Source: Anaerolinea thermophila (lineage in GTDB: Bacteria > Chloroflexota > Anaerolineae > Anaerolineales > Villigracilaceae). Taken from it: a DNA stretch of 9,572 nucleotides. The stretch's first letter is position 1. Each line of letters opens with the position of its first letter. Location of the stretch: contig DZBA01000109.1 in NCBI GenBank assembly GCA_022729775.1, positions 1 to 9,572 on the forward strand. Direction: 5' to 3'. The notes beneath the pieces were generated by a model, which saw nothing but the letters and a program-made list of their open reading frames with translations, ran no database searches and was not told where the DNA came from. Of the stretch, positions 1 to 5,676 are shown piece after piece. A program made the translations under genes and the position numbers.

Positions 1-33
1 AAAATTAAGATGCGATTGTCCCCGCTTATCCAG

Positions 34-39
34 TATAAT
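34..39 (+). promoter_or_regulatory. Possible -10 element of the first operon
   Basis: An exact TATAAT hexamer lies 32 bases upstream of the first start codon. No convincing -35 box sits 16-18 bases before it; TTGTCC at 16-21 is too close. The assignment therefore rests on the -10 match and its position in a short AT-rich leader. A transcript would start near base 46, leaving about 26 bases of 5' leader that contains AGAGG (63-67), a modest ribosome binding site. Confidence 0.35.
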
Positions 40-71
40 TATTTACATAAATTTATTAAGACAGAGGCAAA

Positions 72-1235
72 ATGGCTGAGAAAATACTCATCATAGATGA
101 CGATGTGGATACCCTGAAATTAGTGGGGCTTATGTTGCAAAAACAGGGATATGCCATCTGCGCAGCTTCCAATGGCGCATTGGGGTTGGCGAAGGCGCTG
201 GAAGAACGCCCTGACCTGATTCTGTTGGATGTGATGATGCCTGACATGGATGGATATGAAGTCACGCGCCGTTTACGCAGAAACCCTGTCACCGCTTCCA
301 CTCCCATTTTGATGTTCACTGCCAAAACCCAGCTGGATGATAAAGTAACGGGTTTTGAATCTGGCGCCGACGACTACCTGACCAAGCCGACGCATCCCAA
401 CGAATTGCAGGCGCATGTGCGCGCTTTGCTTGCGCGTTCACCAAAGAAGGATGCCGGCAACGCAGTCGCAGCCCCAAAGGAGCAGCGCAGCCTTGTGGTG
501 GGCGTGCTTTCGGCGCGCGGCGGGCTGGGCGTTTCTTCCGTCGCTGTAAATTTGGCGGCGGCGATTTATAGCCGTATGCAAACGGATGTGATTCTTGCGG
601 AACTCACCCCCGGTCAAGGCTCGTTGGGGTTGGACCTCGGCGTTCCGAATCAAAAAGGGTTGAATGAGCTGCTGCAATGTAACCCGGCTGAAGTGACGCG
701 CGAGAAGGTGCAATCTGCTTTGCTGGCGCATAACTCCGGGCTTAAACTTTTGCTTGCCTCTGAAAATCCGCGTGATGCTGTGTTGACCGCGCAGGCGCAG
801 AATTACGAAGCCATTGTCGGGCGTTTAGCCACGCTGGCGCGTTTTGTAATTCTCGACTTGGGGTCGGCGCTTCCATTATCTACGCAAAAGATACTGCCTT
901 TATGTAATGACCGTATTGTGGTTGTAGAGGGATTCAACAACGTCATATACCACAGCAAACTTTTAATTGATGCAATGGTTTCCATGCAAATTGACCGCAG
1001 GGGAATTTTGGCGGCTTTGAACAATCGCCAGCGTTCCGAAGCGCAGGTTCCTTCTTCACAGGCGCAGGATATGTTGGGACACCCCATTTCGATCATCTTT
1101 ACCCCCGCGCCCGAATTGTTCTTGCAATCTGTTCGCACAAAGATGCCCGCTGTCATCGCCCAACCATCGAATATGACATCCCAGCAATTTATAAAGATGG
1201 CAGACCTCATCCTTGAGCGCGAAAAAGCGCGATGA
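72..1235 (+). CDS. Response regulator receiver domain fused to CpaE/TadZ-like ATPase
   Basis: This 387-residue protein has a receiver domain at about residues 3-122, a short Ala/Lys-rich linker, and a MinD/ParA-superfamily domain of the CpaE/TadZ type from about 140. The receiver has all its chemistry: acidic pocket D9-D11, phospho-acceptor D53 in LLDVMMPDMDG, T83 and K105 (LTKP). The ATPase-like part has a deviant P-loop at 147-156 (SARGGLGVSS), in which the first Lys is Arg and the catalytic Lys is Val154. A Walker-B-like strand ends at D262 (FVILDLG). The usual acidic switch segment reads AELTPGQG. CpaE/TadZ proteins localise Tad pilus machinery, but no other Tad gene is visible here. There is no DNA-binding domain, so output is probably by protein contact or localisation. 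AGAGG at 63-67 supports the ATG at 72. The stop overlaps the next start. The histidine kinase at 1999-3240 is a likely partner. Confidence 0.93.
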   Translation: MAEKILIIDDDVDTLKLVGLMLQKQGYAICAASNGALGLAKALEERPDLILLDVMMPDMDGYEVTRRLRRNPVTASTPILMFTAKTQLDDKVTGFESGADDYLTKPTHPNELQAHVRALLARSPKKDAGNAVAAPKEQRSLVVGVLSARGGLGVSSVAVNLAAAIYSRMQTDVILAELTPGQGSLGLDLGVPNQKGLNELLQCNPAEVTREKVQSALLAHNSGLKLLLASENPRDAVLTAQAQNYEAIVGRLATLARFVILDLGSALPLSTQKILPLCNDRIVVVEGFNNVIYHSKLLIDAMVSMQIDRRGILAALNNRQRSEAQVPSSQAQDMLGHPISIIFTPAPELFLQSVRTKMPAVIAQPSNMTSQQFIKMADLILEREKAR

Positions 1236-2011
1236 CCCAATTTTCCCACCAGACCCGGGAAAGCATCGAATTTATTGCGGATTTATTCCGCCAATCCAAA
1301 CACGCCATTGTGTTGACCGGCGCGGGCATTTCCACGCCTTCGGGGATTCCTGACTTTCGCTCTTCCGGGACGGGGCTTTGGTCGCGCGATGAACCGTTGG
1401 AAGTCGCCTCACTGAACACATTTCGCACTGAACCTGAAAAATTTTTTGAATGGTTTCGTCCGCTGGCGAGTCATATTTTTTACGCCCAGCCCAACCCCGC
1501 GCATCTTGCGCTGGCAGACTTGCAGCGCGCCGGCTGCGTTCATTCCATTATTACGCAAAATATTGACATGCTGCATCAAAAGGCAGGCTCGCAGGACGTG
1601 ATTGAAATGCACGGCACGATGGAGACGCTGACTTGTACGCAGTGCTACCATCAGGTCCGGGCTGATGCTTATATCCATATTTTTGTCGAGCAGGATCAAC
1701 TTCCGCGCTGCCCAAAATGCGGACAGCTGCTGAAGCCGGATGTAATCCTTTTCGGCGAACAATTGCCGCAGTCTGCGTGGTTCAAAGCGCAGCGCGCAGC
1801 GCGTCAATGTGACTTGTTTTTGGTGGCAGGCTCATCATTAGAGGTGTTACCTGTCGCGGGACTTCCCATGCAGGCATTGGATCGCGGCGCGCATCTTGTC
1901 ATCATTAACAATGCGCCAACGTATTTGAACATCCGCGCGGATGTGGCGATTCTTGAAGATGTGGCAGAGATTCTCCCTGCAATTATGGAGCGTGTGAAAT
2001 GGCAGAAATAA
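1232..2011 (+). CDS. Sir2-family NAD-dependent protein deacetylase (sirtuin)
   Basis: This 259-residue protein has a full-length bacterial sirtuin core with no obvious extension. It removes acyl groups from lysine using NAD+, giving nicotinamide and O-acyl-ADP-ribose, and is expected in the cytoplasm. Visible motifs are the NAD-binding GAGIS (30-34) and GIPDFR (38-43), TQNID (108-112), the catalytic His127 in MHG, and GSS at 200-202. A zinc ribbon is formed by C135/C138 and C160/C163. I do not see a clear Tyr-x-x-Arg desuccinylase signature near residues 70-80, so deacetylation is the more likely activity, but this is a weak reading. The start overlaps the previous stop as ATGA (1232-1235), and the 3' end overlaps the kinase by 13 bases, so translation of all three cistrons is probably coupled. 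Acetylated lysines on either signalling partner would be natural substrates; that is inference. Confidence 0.95.
   Translation: MTQFSHQTRESIEFIADLFRQSKHAIVLTGAGISTPSGIPDFRSSGTGLWSRDEPLEVASLNTFRTEPEKFFEWFRPLASHIFYAQPNPAHLALADLQRAGCVHSIITQNIDMLHQKAGSQDVIEMHGTMETLTCTQCYHQVRADAYIHIFVEQDQLPRCPKCGQLLKPDVILFGEQLPQSAWFKAQRAARQCDLFLVAGSSLEVLPVAGLPMQALDRGAHLVIINNAPTYLNIRADVAILEDVAEILPAIMERVKWQK
1987..1990 (+). promoter_or_regulatory. Ribosome binding site for the histidine kinase, inside the sirtuin gene
   Basis: GGAG lies 8 bases upstream of the ATG at 1999, inside the last codons of the sirtuin gene. It fixes the kinase start and explains the 13-base overlap of the two reading frames. Confidence 0.6.
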
Positions 2012-3240
2012 AAACAGAACGATTGGATGGCTATCGCCGCCTGGTGGATATTGCGCGCGATCTTGCCTCGACCCTTGACTTAAATATATTGCTCTCGCGC
2101 ATCGTTCACGCTGCGACAGAAATCAGCGGTTCAGAAGCCGCCTCTATCCTGTTGTATGACGATACTTCGCAGCAACTTTATTTTCAAGTTTCGACGAACA
2201 TGGATGAATCCATTCAGAGCGGGATTCTTGTCCCCTTGGAGGGCAGCATCGCGGGTTGGATCGTGATGAACCGCAAGTCGGTGCGCGTGAGTAACGTCCA
2301 CGATGATGAGCGTTTCTTCTCCAAAGTGGAAAAGACCACAGGCTTTTCGACAAAATCGCTGTTGGGCATCCCGTTGGTGACGAAGAATAAAATTGTAGGC
2401 GTGCTGGAGGCATTGAATAAACAGGAGGGCAAGTTCACCGAATCTGACGAATCCATGCTGCTGGTGTTGGGCGCGCAGGCTGCGGTTGCCATCGAGAATG
2501 CGCGGCTCTTCCAGCAATCGGATTTAATCGCGGAATTTGTCCACGAATTGCGCACGCCGCTTGCTTCATTGAGTACGGCTACTTATTTGCTGCTGCGCCC
2601 GGAAATGTCGCAAGAACAGCGCGAGCAAATCATCAACAATATTCATAATGAAACCATGCGCTTGAACGCGCTGGCTTCCTCCTTCCTTGACCTTGCGCGG
2701 TTGGAATCAGGGCGCGTGCAATTTCGCAAGACGACTTTCAGCATTGCCGACTTGATGTATGAGTGTAAGGATGTGATGGCGTCGAAGGCGCAAGAGGACC
2801 GAATTCAAATCCGCGTTGAGTCGCCGGAGGAACTTCCGCTGCTGGAGGCAGACCGCGATAAAATGAAACAAGTGCTGCTGAATTTGGTCAGCAATGCGAT
2901 TAAATATAATCGTCCCAATGGGAGCGTCATCTTAAGCGCGGAAATTATAAATGGGGATATGGCGCTGCATGTTCAAGATACCGGCATGGGCATTCCCGAA
3001 GAATCGCTTTCGCATCTGTTCGAGAAGTTTTTCCGCGTGCGCGAGAATGAATCACGCGCGGCGGGGACAGGTCTGGGGCTTTCCATTTGCAAGCAGATTG
3101 TTCGCGGGCATGACGGGCGCATCGAGGTGAAAAGCAAGGTTGGGGTGGGGACGGTCTTTTCTGTCTTTTTGCCGCGCGGTGAAAGTCTCAAGTCAAATCC
3201 CGATGAGAATGCGCGAAGGAAGAAAAAGAAAAAAGAATAG
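1999..3240 (+). CDS. Soluble GAF-domain sensor histidine kinase
   Basis: This 413-residue protein has no membrane segment, so it senses a cytoplasmic signal. A GAF domain spans about residues 25-170 (conserved GIPL at 123-126, VGVLEALNK at 133-141). It leads through a helix (AQAAVAIENARLF) into a HisKA domain with H-box FVHELRTPL; the phospho-acceptor is H182. The HATPase domain shows the N-box near N299 (NLVSNAIKYN), G1 at 327-333 (DTGMGIP), an F-box near 341-347 and G2 at 356-362 (GTGLGLS). All catalytic boxes are intact. The C-terminus ends in a very basic run, RRKKKKKE, outside the fold. The gene overlaps the sirtuin by 13 bases and closes the operon headed by the receiver-CpaE protein, its most likely phosphotransfer partner. 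The GAF ligand cannot be told from sequence. Confidence 0.95.
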   Translation: MAEIKTERLDGYRRLVDIARDLASTLDLNILLSRIVHAATEISGSEAASILLYDDTSQQLYFQVSTNMDESIQSGILVPLEGSIAGWIVMNRKSVRVSNVHDDERFFSKVEKTTGFSTKSLLGIPLVTKNKIVGVLEALNKQEGKFTESDESMLLVLGAQAAVAIENARLFQQSDLIAEFVHELRTPLASLSTATYLLLRPEMSQEQREQIINNIHNETMRLNALASSFLDLARLESGRVQFRKTTFSIADLMYECKDVMASKAQEDRIQIRVESPEELPLLEADRDKMKQVLLNLVSNAIKYNRPNGSVILSAEIINGDMALHVQDTGMGIPEESLSHLFEKFFRVRENESRAAGTGLGLSICKQIVRGHDGRIEVKSKVGVGTVFSVFLPRGESLKSNPDENARRKKKKKE

Positions 3241-3241
3241 T

Positions 3242-3270
3242 TTGACTTTTTTTCGTGAAAATTGTACACT
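3242..3270 (+). promoter_or_regulatory. Sigma70-type promoter for the FHA-domain gene
   Basis: TTGACT (3242-3247) matches the -35 consensus at 5 of 6 positions. After exactly 17 bases, TACACT (3265-3270) matches the -10 at 4 of 6. Transcription would start near 3277, giving a leader of about 35 bases with a strong ribosome binding site. The promoter begins directly after the kinase stop codon, so the FHA gene can be expressed independently of the upstream operon. No terminator hairpin separates the two, so read-through is also possible. Confidence 0.5.
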
Positions 3271-3300
3271 AGACAAAATTAATTTTTTTATTGCACTCTT

Positions 3301-3305
3301 GGAGG
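3301..3305 (+). promoter_or_regulatory. Ribosome binding site that fixes the FHA gene start
   Basis: GGAGG lies 6 bases upstream of the ATG at 3312. It would be inside the coding region if the in-frame TTG at 3291 were used, so ATG 3312 is the better start. The first residues are then MSQFQFVMRSG, directly entering the first FHA strand. Confidence 0.8.
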
Positions 3306-3311
3306 AAGAAG

Positions 3312-3887
3312 ATGTCTCAATTTCAATTCGTAATGCGCTCAGGACCCACTCCCGGGGTAACGTTCCCGCTCGAGAGCGATCAACTAACCATTGGACGTGA
3401 CGCCGTCAATGGGATTGCAATCAATGACGCTGAAGTCTCGCGCAAACATGCGCGCCTTTCATTTCAAGGCGGCAAATATGTGGTGGAAGACCTCGGCTCG
3501 ACAAACGGCACATTTGTCAATGGACAGCGCCTTTCGGGACCGGTGGTGTTGAAGCCCGGTGACGTTGTTTCGCTTGGCGAGCAAATTGTGTTGATGTATG
3601 ACTCGGTTAACATGGATCCGGGCGCGACGATGGCTTCTCCGCGCAAGGCTGCCCGCGTGGAAGCAGCTCCGCGCGCCCAGCCTGTTGCGCCCCCGCCCCC
3701 GGCGTATGCGCCCCCGCCAGCGCAGCCTTATTCAACAGGCGCGCCGGCAAAACAAACAAATATGCTCCCCATTTTTATCGGCGCGGGCGCATTGGTATTC
3801 ATCTGCGCTTGCGCGGGTTTCTTCTGGTGGGTGGATGCCACATACCGCTGGTGTACATTCTTCCCATTCATCAGCGGTTGCCCCTAA
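3312..3887 (+). CDS. FHA-domain protein with Pro/Ala linker and C-terminal membrane anchor
   Basis: This 191-residue protein starts at ATG 3312, set by GGAGG at 3301-3305. An FHA domain fills residues 4-95, with the phosphothreonine-binding signature intact: G28-R29, S43-R44-K45-H46 and GSTNGTFVNG (62-71). FHA domains bind phosphothreonine peptides, usually from Ser/Thr kinases. A linker rich in Pro and Ala (about 103-149) leads to a single membrane helix (about 151-174, IFIGAGALVFICACAGFFWW). A short tail of about 17 residues follows, with Cys181 and Cys190. There is no signal peptide, so the FHA domain should be cytoplasmic and the tail exported. Thr106 in the sequence GATMASP could be a kinase target. 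The gene has its own promoter and terminator. Its partner kinase is not in this window. Small FHA proteins also occur near Tad or secretion ATPases, which fits loosely with the upstream CpaE-like protein. Confidence 0.92.
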   Translation: MSQFQFVMRSGPTPGVTFPLESDQLTIGRDAVNGIAINDAEVSRKHARLSFQGGKYVVEDLGSTNGTFVNGQRLSGPVVLKPGDVVSLGEQIVLMYDSVNMDPGATMASPRKAARVEAAPRAQPVAPPPPAYAPPPAQPYSTGAPAKQTNMLPIFIGAGALVFICACAGFFWWVDATYRWCTFFPFISGCP

Positions 3888-3901
3888 TTCAAATTGACCT
3901 T

Positions 3902-3931
3902 AAACCCGCGAGACCTCTCGCGGGTTTTTTT
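3902..3931 (+). terminator. Rho-independent terminator after the FHA gene
   Basis: A perfect 11-bp stem pairs AAACCCGCGAG (3902-3912) with CTCGCGGGTTT (3917-3927) around a 4-base ACCT loop. It runs into an uninterrupted T tract at 3925-3931. It lies 15 bases after the FHA stop codon and 24 bases before the permease start, so it isolates the two transcription units. Confidence 0.95.
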
Positions 3932-3942
3932 GTTTTCTGTTG

Positions 3943-3948
3943 TAAAAT
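3943..3948 (+). promoter_or_regulatory. Possible -10 element for a leaderless permease transcript
   Basis: TAAAAT (5 of 6 matches to the -10 consensus) ends 6 bases before the ATG at 3955, so initiation would fall at or next to the start codon. The 20 bases before that ATG contain no Shine-Dalgarno sequence, as expected for a leaderless mRNA. No good -35 box can be placed, because that region is occupied by the terminator arm and T tract. Confidence 0.35.
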
Positions 3949-3954
3949 CTATCT

Positions 3955-5157
3955 ATGACAGAACAAACTCCCAAAATATCCTCGCCCACGTGGGGGACAA
4001 ATACCAAACTTGTCGTCGCGCTGACCATCGTGGTCAGTGTGGGCGCGCTGTTGGTCAAGTTCCAATTCATCCTCGGTCCGTTGATGATTTCGTTTTTGCT
4101 GGCGTACCTGCTTCACCCCTTGGCGGGCTTCCTGTATAAGAAGTTGCGCTTCTCTTGGGGCGCGGCAGTTGGCGTTATTTATCTTCTGTTTGTCATATTG
4201 TTAATTAGCCTGCTCACTTGGGGCGGCGTGAGTTTGGTACAGCAGGGGCAAAGCGTGCTGGCAACTGTGCAAGAAAGCGTGGCAACCCTGCCGCAGCTGG
4301 TTGAGGAATATTCGAACAAGGTTATCGAGATTGGTCCGTTTGAAATTGACTTACGCACTGTTGACCTCGGCGCAATCAGCGAACAGGCGTTGAACGCCAT
4401 TCAGCCGCTGTTGAGTCAAACTGGGGCGCTGCTTGGGTCGCTTGCGGGCGGCGCGGCAAACGTTTTCGGCTGGACGATCTTTGTCCTCTTTGTATCTTAT
4501 TTTGTGGTTGCCGAGAGCGGCGGTCTGCGCAGTCAAATTATCACAGTGGACATCCCCGGTTACACATACGATGTTGCGCGCCTCATGCGCGAGCTCAGCC
4601 GCATTTGGAACGCCTTCATGCGCGGGCAAATCATCATCTTCTTTATGACCATACTTATCTATATTGCCGTGCTGGAATTATTAGGCGTGCGTTATGCAAT
4701 TACCCTTGCTTTCATCGCGGGACTTGCGCGCTTTCTTCCTTATGTGGGACCGGCAATCAATTGGGTCATTCTTGTCCTGATTACATATTTTCAGGAATAT
4801 CACCTGTTTGGACTGAGCGCCTTTTATTATTCGCTGCTTGTCCTGTCGGTTACCGTAATCATTGACATGGTGATTGATTACATGATTACGCCGCGTATTT
4901 ATTCCGACACGCTGCAAGTTCACCCGGCGGCGGTGTTGGTTGCTGCCATCGTCGCCGCGTCCCTGTTTGGCGTGCTGGGCGTGATTGTTTCCGCGCCCAT
5001 CCTTGCCACCTCTGCGCTGTTGTGGCAATATACCATGCGCAAAATGCTGGATGTAGACCCCTGGTTGGAAGAGGAAAAACATATCGCGCAGCCTTCGCTT
5101 TTGGAGTCTGCGCGCGGATTCTTTTCCAAACTCGGAAAATTTTTCAAGAAGAAATAG
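3955..5157 (+). CDS. AI-2E family transporter (UPF0118/TqsA-like permease)
   Basis: This 400-residue polytopic membrane protein has the layout of the AI-2E exporter superfamily. Two helices lie near residues 18-58 and a third near 68-95. A large soluble loop follows (about 96-165, with ATLPQLVEEY). Further helices lie near 168-187, 222-243, 245-280, 285-310 and 325-358. Family landmarks are FLPYVGP (260-266) and the segment ITPRIYSDTLQVHPAAVL (311-328), followed by the glycine-rich GVLGVIVSAP. The family includes the E. coli autoinducer-2 exporter TqsA and Na+/H+ antiporter-like members, so the substrate is unknown. The C-terminus is basic (KKK). The gene sits just after a terminator with no Shine-Dalgarno sequence, and the small gene at 5176 follows 18 bases later, probably on the same mRNA. 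Confidence 0.92.
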   Translation: MTEQTPKISSPTWGTNTKLVVALTIVVSVGALLVKFQFILGPLMISFLLAYLLHPLAGFLYKKLRFSWGAAVGVIYLLFVILLISLLTWGGVSLVQQGQSVLATVQESVATLPQLVEEYSNKVIEIGPFEIDLRTVDLGAISEQALNAIQPLLSQTGALLGSLAGGAANVFGWTIFVLFVSYFVVAESGGLRSQIITVDIPGYTYDVARLMRELSRIWNAFMRGQIIIFFMTILIYIAVLELLGVRYAITLAFIAGLARFLPYVGPAINWVILVLITYFQEYHLFGLSAFYYSLLVLSVTVIIDMVIDYMITPRIYSDTLQVHPAAVLVAAIVAASLFGVLGVIVSAPILATSALLWQYTMRKMLDVDPWLEEEKHIAQPSLLESARGFFSKLGKFFKKK

Positions 5158-5162
5158 AAATC

Positions 5163-5168
5163 AAGGAG
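5163..5168 (+). promoter_or_regulatory. Strong ribosome binding site for the 59-residue protein
   Basis: AAGGAG lies 7 bases before the ATG at 5176 and 5 bases after the permease stop. It is among the best Shine-Dalgarno sites in the window and the main support for the small gene. Confidence 0.75.
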
Positions 5169-5175
5169 AAATATC

Positions 5176-5355
5176 ATGAGTAAAAATGACGAACCCCGCA
5201 CCACCACCCTCGCCGAGACCGAGAACTTCATCGCATGGAAAGCCGAAGAACCCGATGGCGAAACCACCTATCACATCGAAATGAATAACGTGACCGTGCA
5301 TTTCTTCGAGGAGGAGTGGAAGGAATTTTTGGAACTCGCGCGCGAACTCAGATAA
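5176..5355 (+). CDS. Small acidic protein of unknown function (59 aa)
   Basis: This complete short frame runs from ATG 5176 to TAA 5353-5355, preceded by AAGGAG at ideal spacing. The product is 59 residues and markedly acidic. A polar N-terminus (MSKNDEPRTTTLAETENF) is followed by a likely beta hairpin (about 30-44, TTYHIEMNNVTVHFF) and a C-terminal helix rich in Glu, Trp and Leu (EEEWKEFLELARELR). There is no signal peptide, membrane segment or cysteine pair, so it is probably a small cytoplasmic fold. The 18-base gap to the permease suggests co-transcription. I do not recognise a named family. The pattern of an aromatic strand followed by an amphipathic helix looks like a constrained real protein rather than a chance frame. 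Confidence 0.75.
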   Translation: MSKNDEPRTTTLAETENFIAWKAEEPDGETTYHIEMNNVTVHFFEEEWKEFLELARELR

Positions 5356-5374
5356 ATGTCCCCATGCCGCGATA

Positions 5375-5455
5375 TGTCGCTCTGAGGGAGCGTTCTTTGC
5401 GACCGAAGAGTCTCTTACTTTGCTTCAGAGATTCGTTGCTTTACTCGGAATGACA
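5375..5455. repeat. Palindromic intergenic repeat, copy 1 (TGTC...GACA type)
   Basis: The 81-base element begins TGTCGCTCTGAG and ends CTCGGAATGACA, an imperfect terminal inverted repeat. An internal imperfect stem pairs CGAAGAGTCTCT (5404-5415) with AGAGATTCG (5427-5435). Read on the - strand, its end TGTCATTCCGAG...AAGC...AATCT matches the corresponding end of the next element at about 20 of 27 positions. Short palindromes of this TGTCATTnCGAG kind are common between genes in many bacterial genomes. Confidence 0.65.
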
Positions 5456-5460
5456 ATCAT

Positions 5461-5582
5461 CAACTGTTAACTCACCTTACGCAGTGTTGTCGTTTCGACG
5501 AGCAGAGCGAGGAGAAACCTTTTGTCGCAGGGCAAGATTTCTCGCTTCGCTCGAAATGACACCGCGTAAGGTCACCTGTTAA
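5461..5582. repeat. MITE-like palindromic element, copy 2, with flanking direct repeat
   Basis: Perfect 9-bp terminal inverted repeats ACCTTACGC (5474-5482) and GCGTAAGGT (5564-5572) enclose a second inverted repeat: TGTCGTTTCGA (5488-5498) against TCGAAATGACA (5551-5561), 10 of 11 matching. Outside these, CAACTGTTAA (5461-5470) and CACCTGTTAA (5573-5582) form a direct repeat matching at 9 of 10 positions, which could be a decayed target-site duplication. No coding capacity is present, so movement would need a transposase elsewhere. Confidence 0.6.
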
Positions 5583-5589
5583 GTATATG

Positions 5590-5641
5590 GGACGCGGAAA
5601 AACGCGGATTCTTATTTGTTTTTCCGCATAACTCCGCGTCC
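5590..5641. repeat. GGACGCGGA palindrome with alternative pairings
   Basis: GGACGCGGA (5590-5598) pairs perfectly with TCCGCGTCC (5633-5641). A competing 9-bp stem joins GCGGAAAAA (5594-5602) with TTTTTCCGC (5619-5627), and ACGCGGA (5602-5608) could also pair with TCCGCGT (5633-5639). It ends 35 bases before the membrane protein start. No T tract follows, so it is not a typical terminator. It resembles dispersed ACGCGGA-type repeats of bacterial intergenic regions. Confidence 0.6.
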
Positions 5642-5676
5642 TATCAAAGCATTTGATTTATTCCACATGACGCACA

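Larger units (their letters stand above)
5356..5676. other. Gene-free region filled with palindromic repeats
   Basis: No credible coding frame lies between the 59-residue gene and the first membrane protein. The stretch holds three inverted-repeat elements listed separately (5375-5455, 5474-5572 and 5590-5641). I see no clear terminator with a T tract for the upstream genes, and no convincing promoter or Shine-Dalgarno sequence for the gene at 5677. Transcription signals may be hidden in the repeats. Confidence 0.7.

Noticed and set aside
803..1249. A 148-codon open frame on the - strand
   Set aside because: It is antisense to the receiver-CpaE gene, whose motifs and overlap with the sirtuin gene are secure.
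3291..3311. TTG at 3291 as the FHA gene start
   Set aside because: It would place the GGAGG ribosome binding site inside the coding region; ATG 3312 has correct spacing and begins the FHA fold.
72..3887. A Tad pilus locus
   Set aside because: A CpaE-like domain and an FHA protein are suggestive, but no CpaF/TadA ATPase, TadB/C, pilin or secretin gene is present in the window.
5375..5641. CRISPR-like array
   Set aside because: The repeats are palindromic, differ in length and interior sequence, and have no regular spacers.
5590..5641. Intrinsic terminator for the permease operon
   Set aside because: The outer stem has a long interior and is not followed by a T tract on either strand in the right place.
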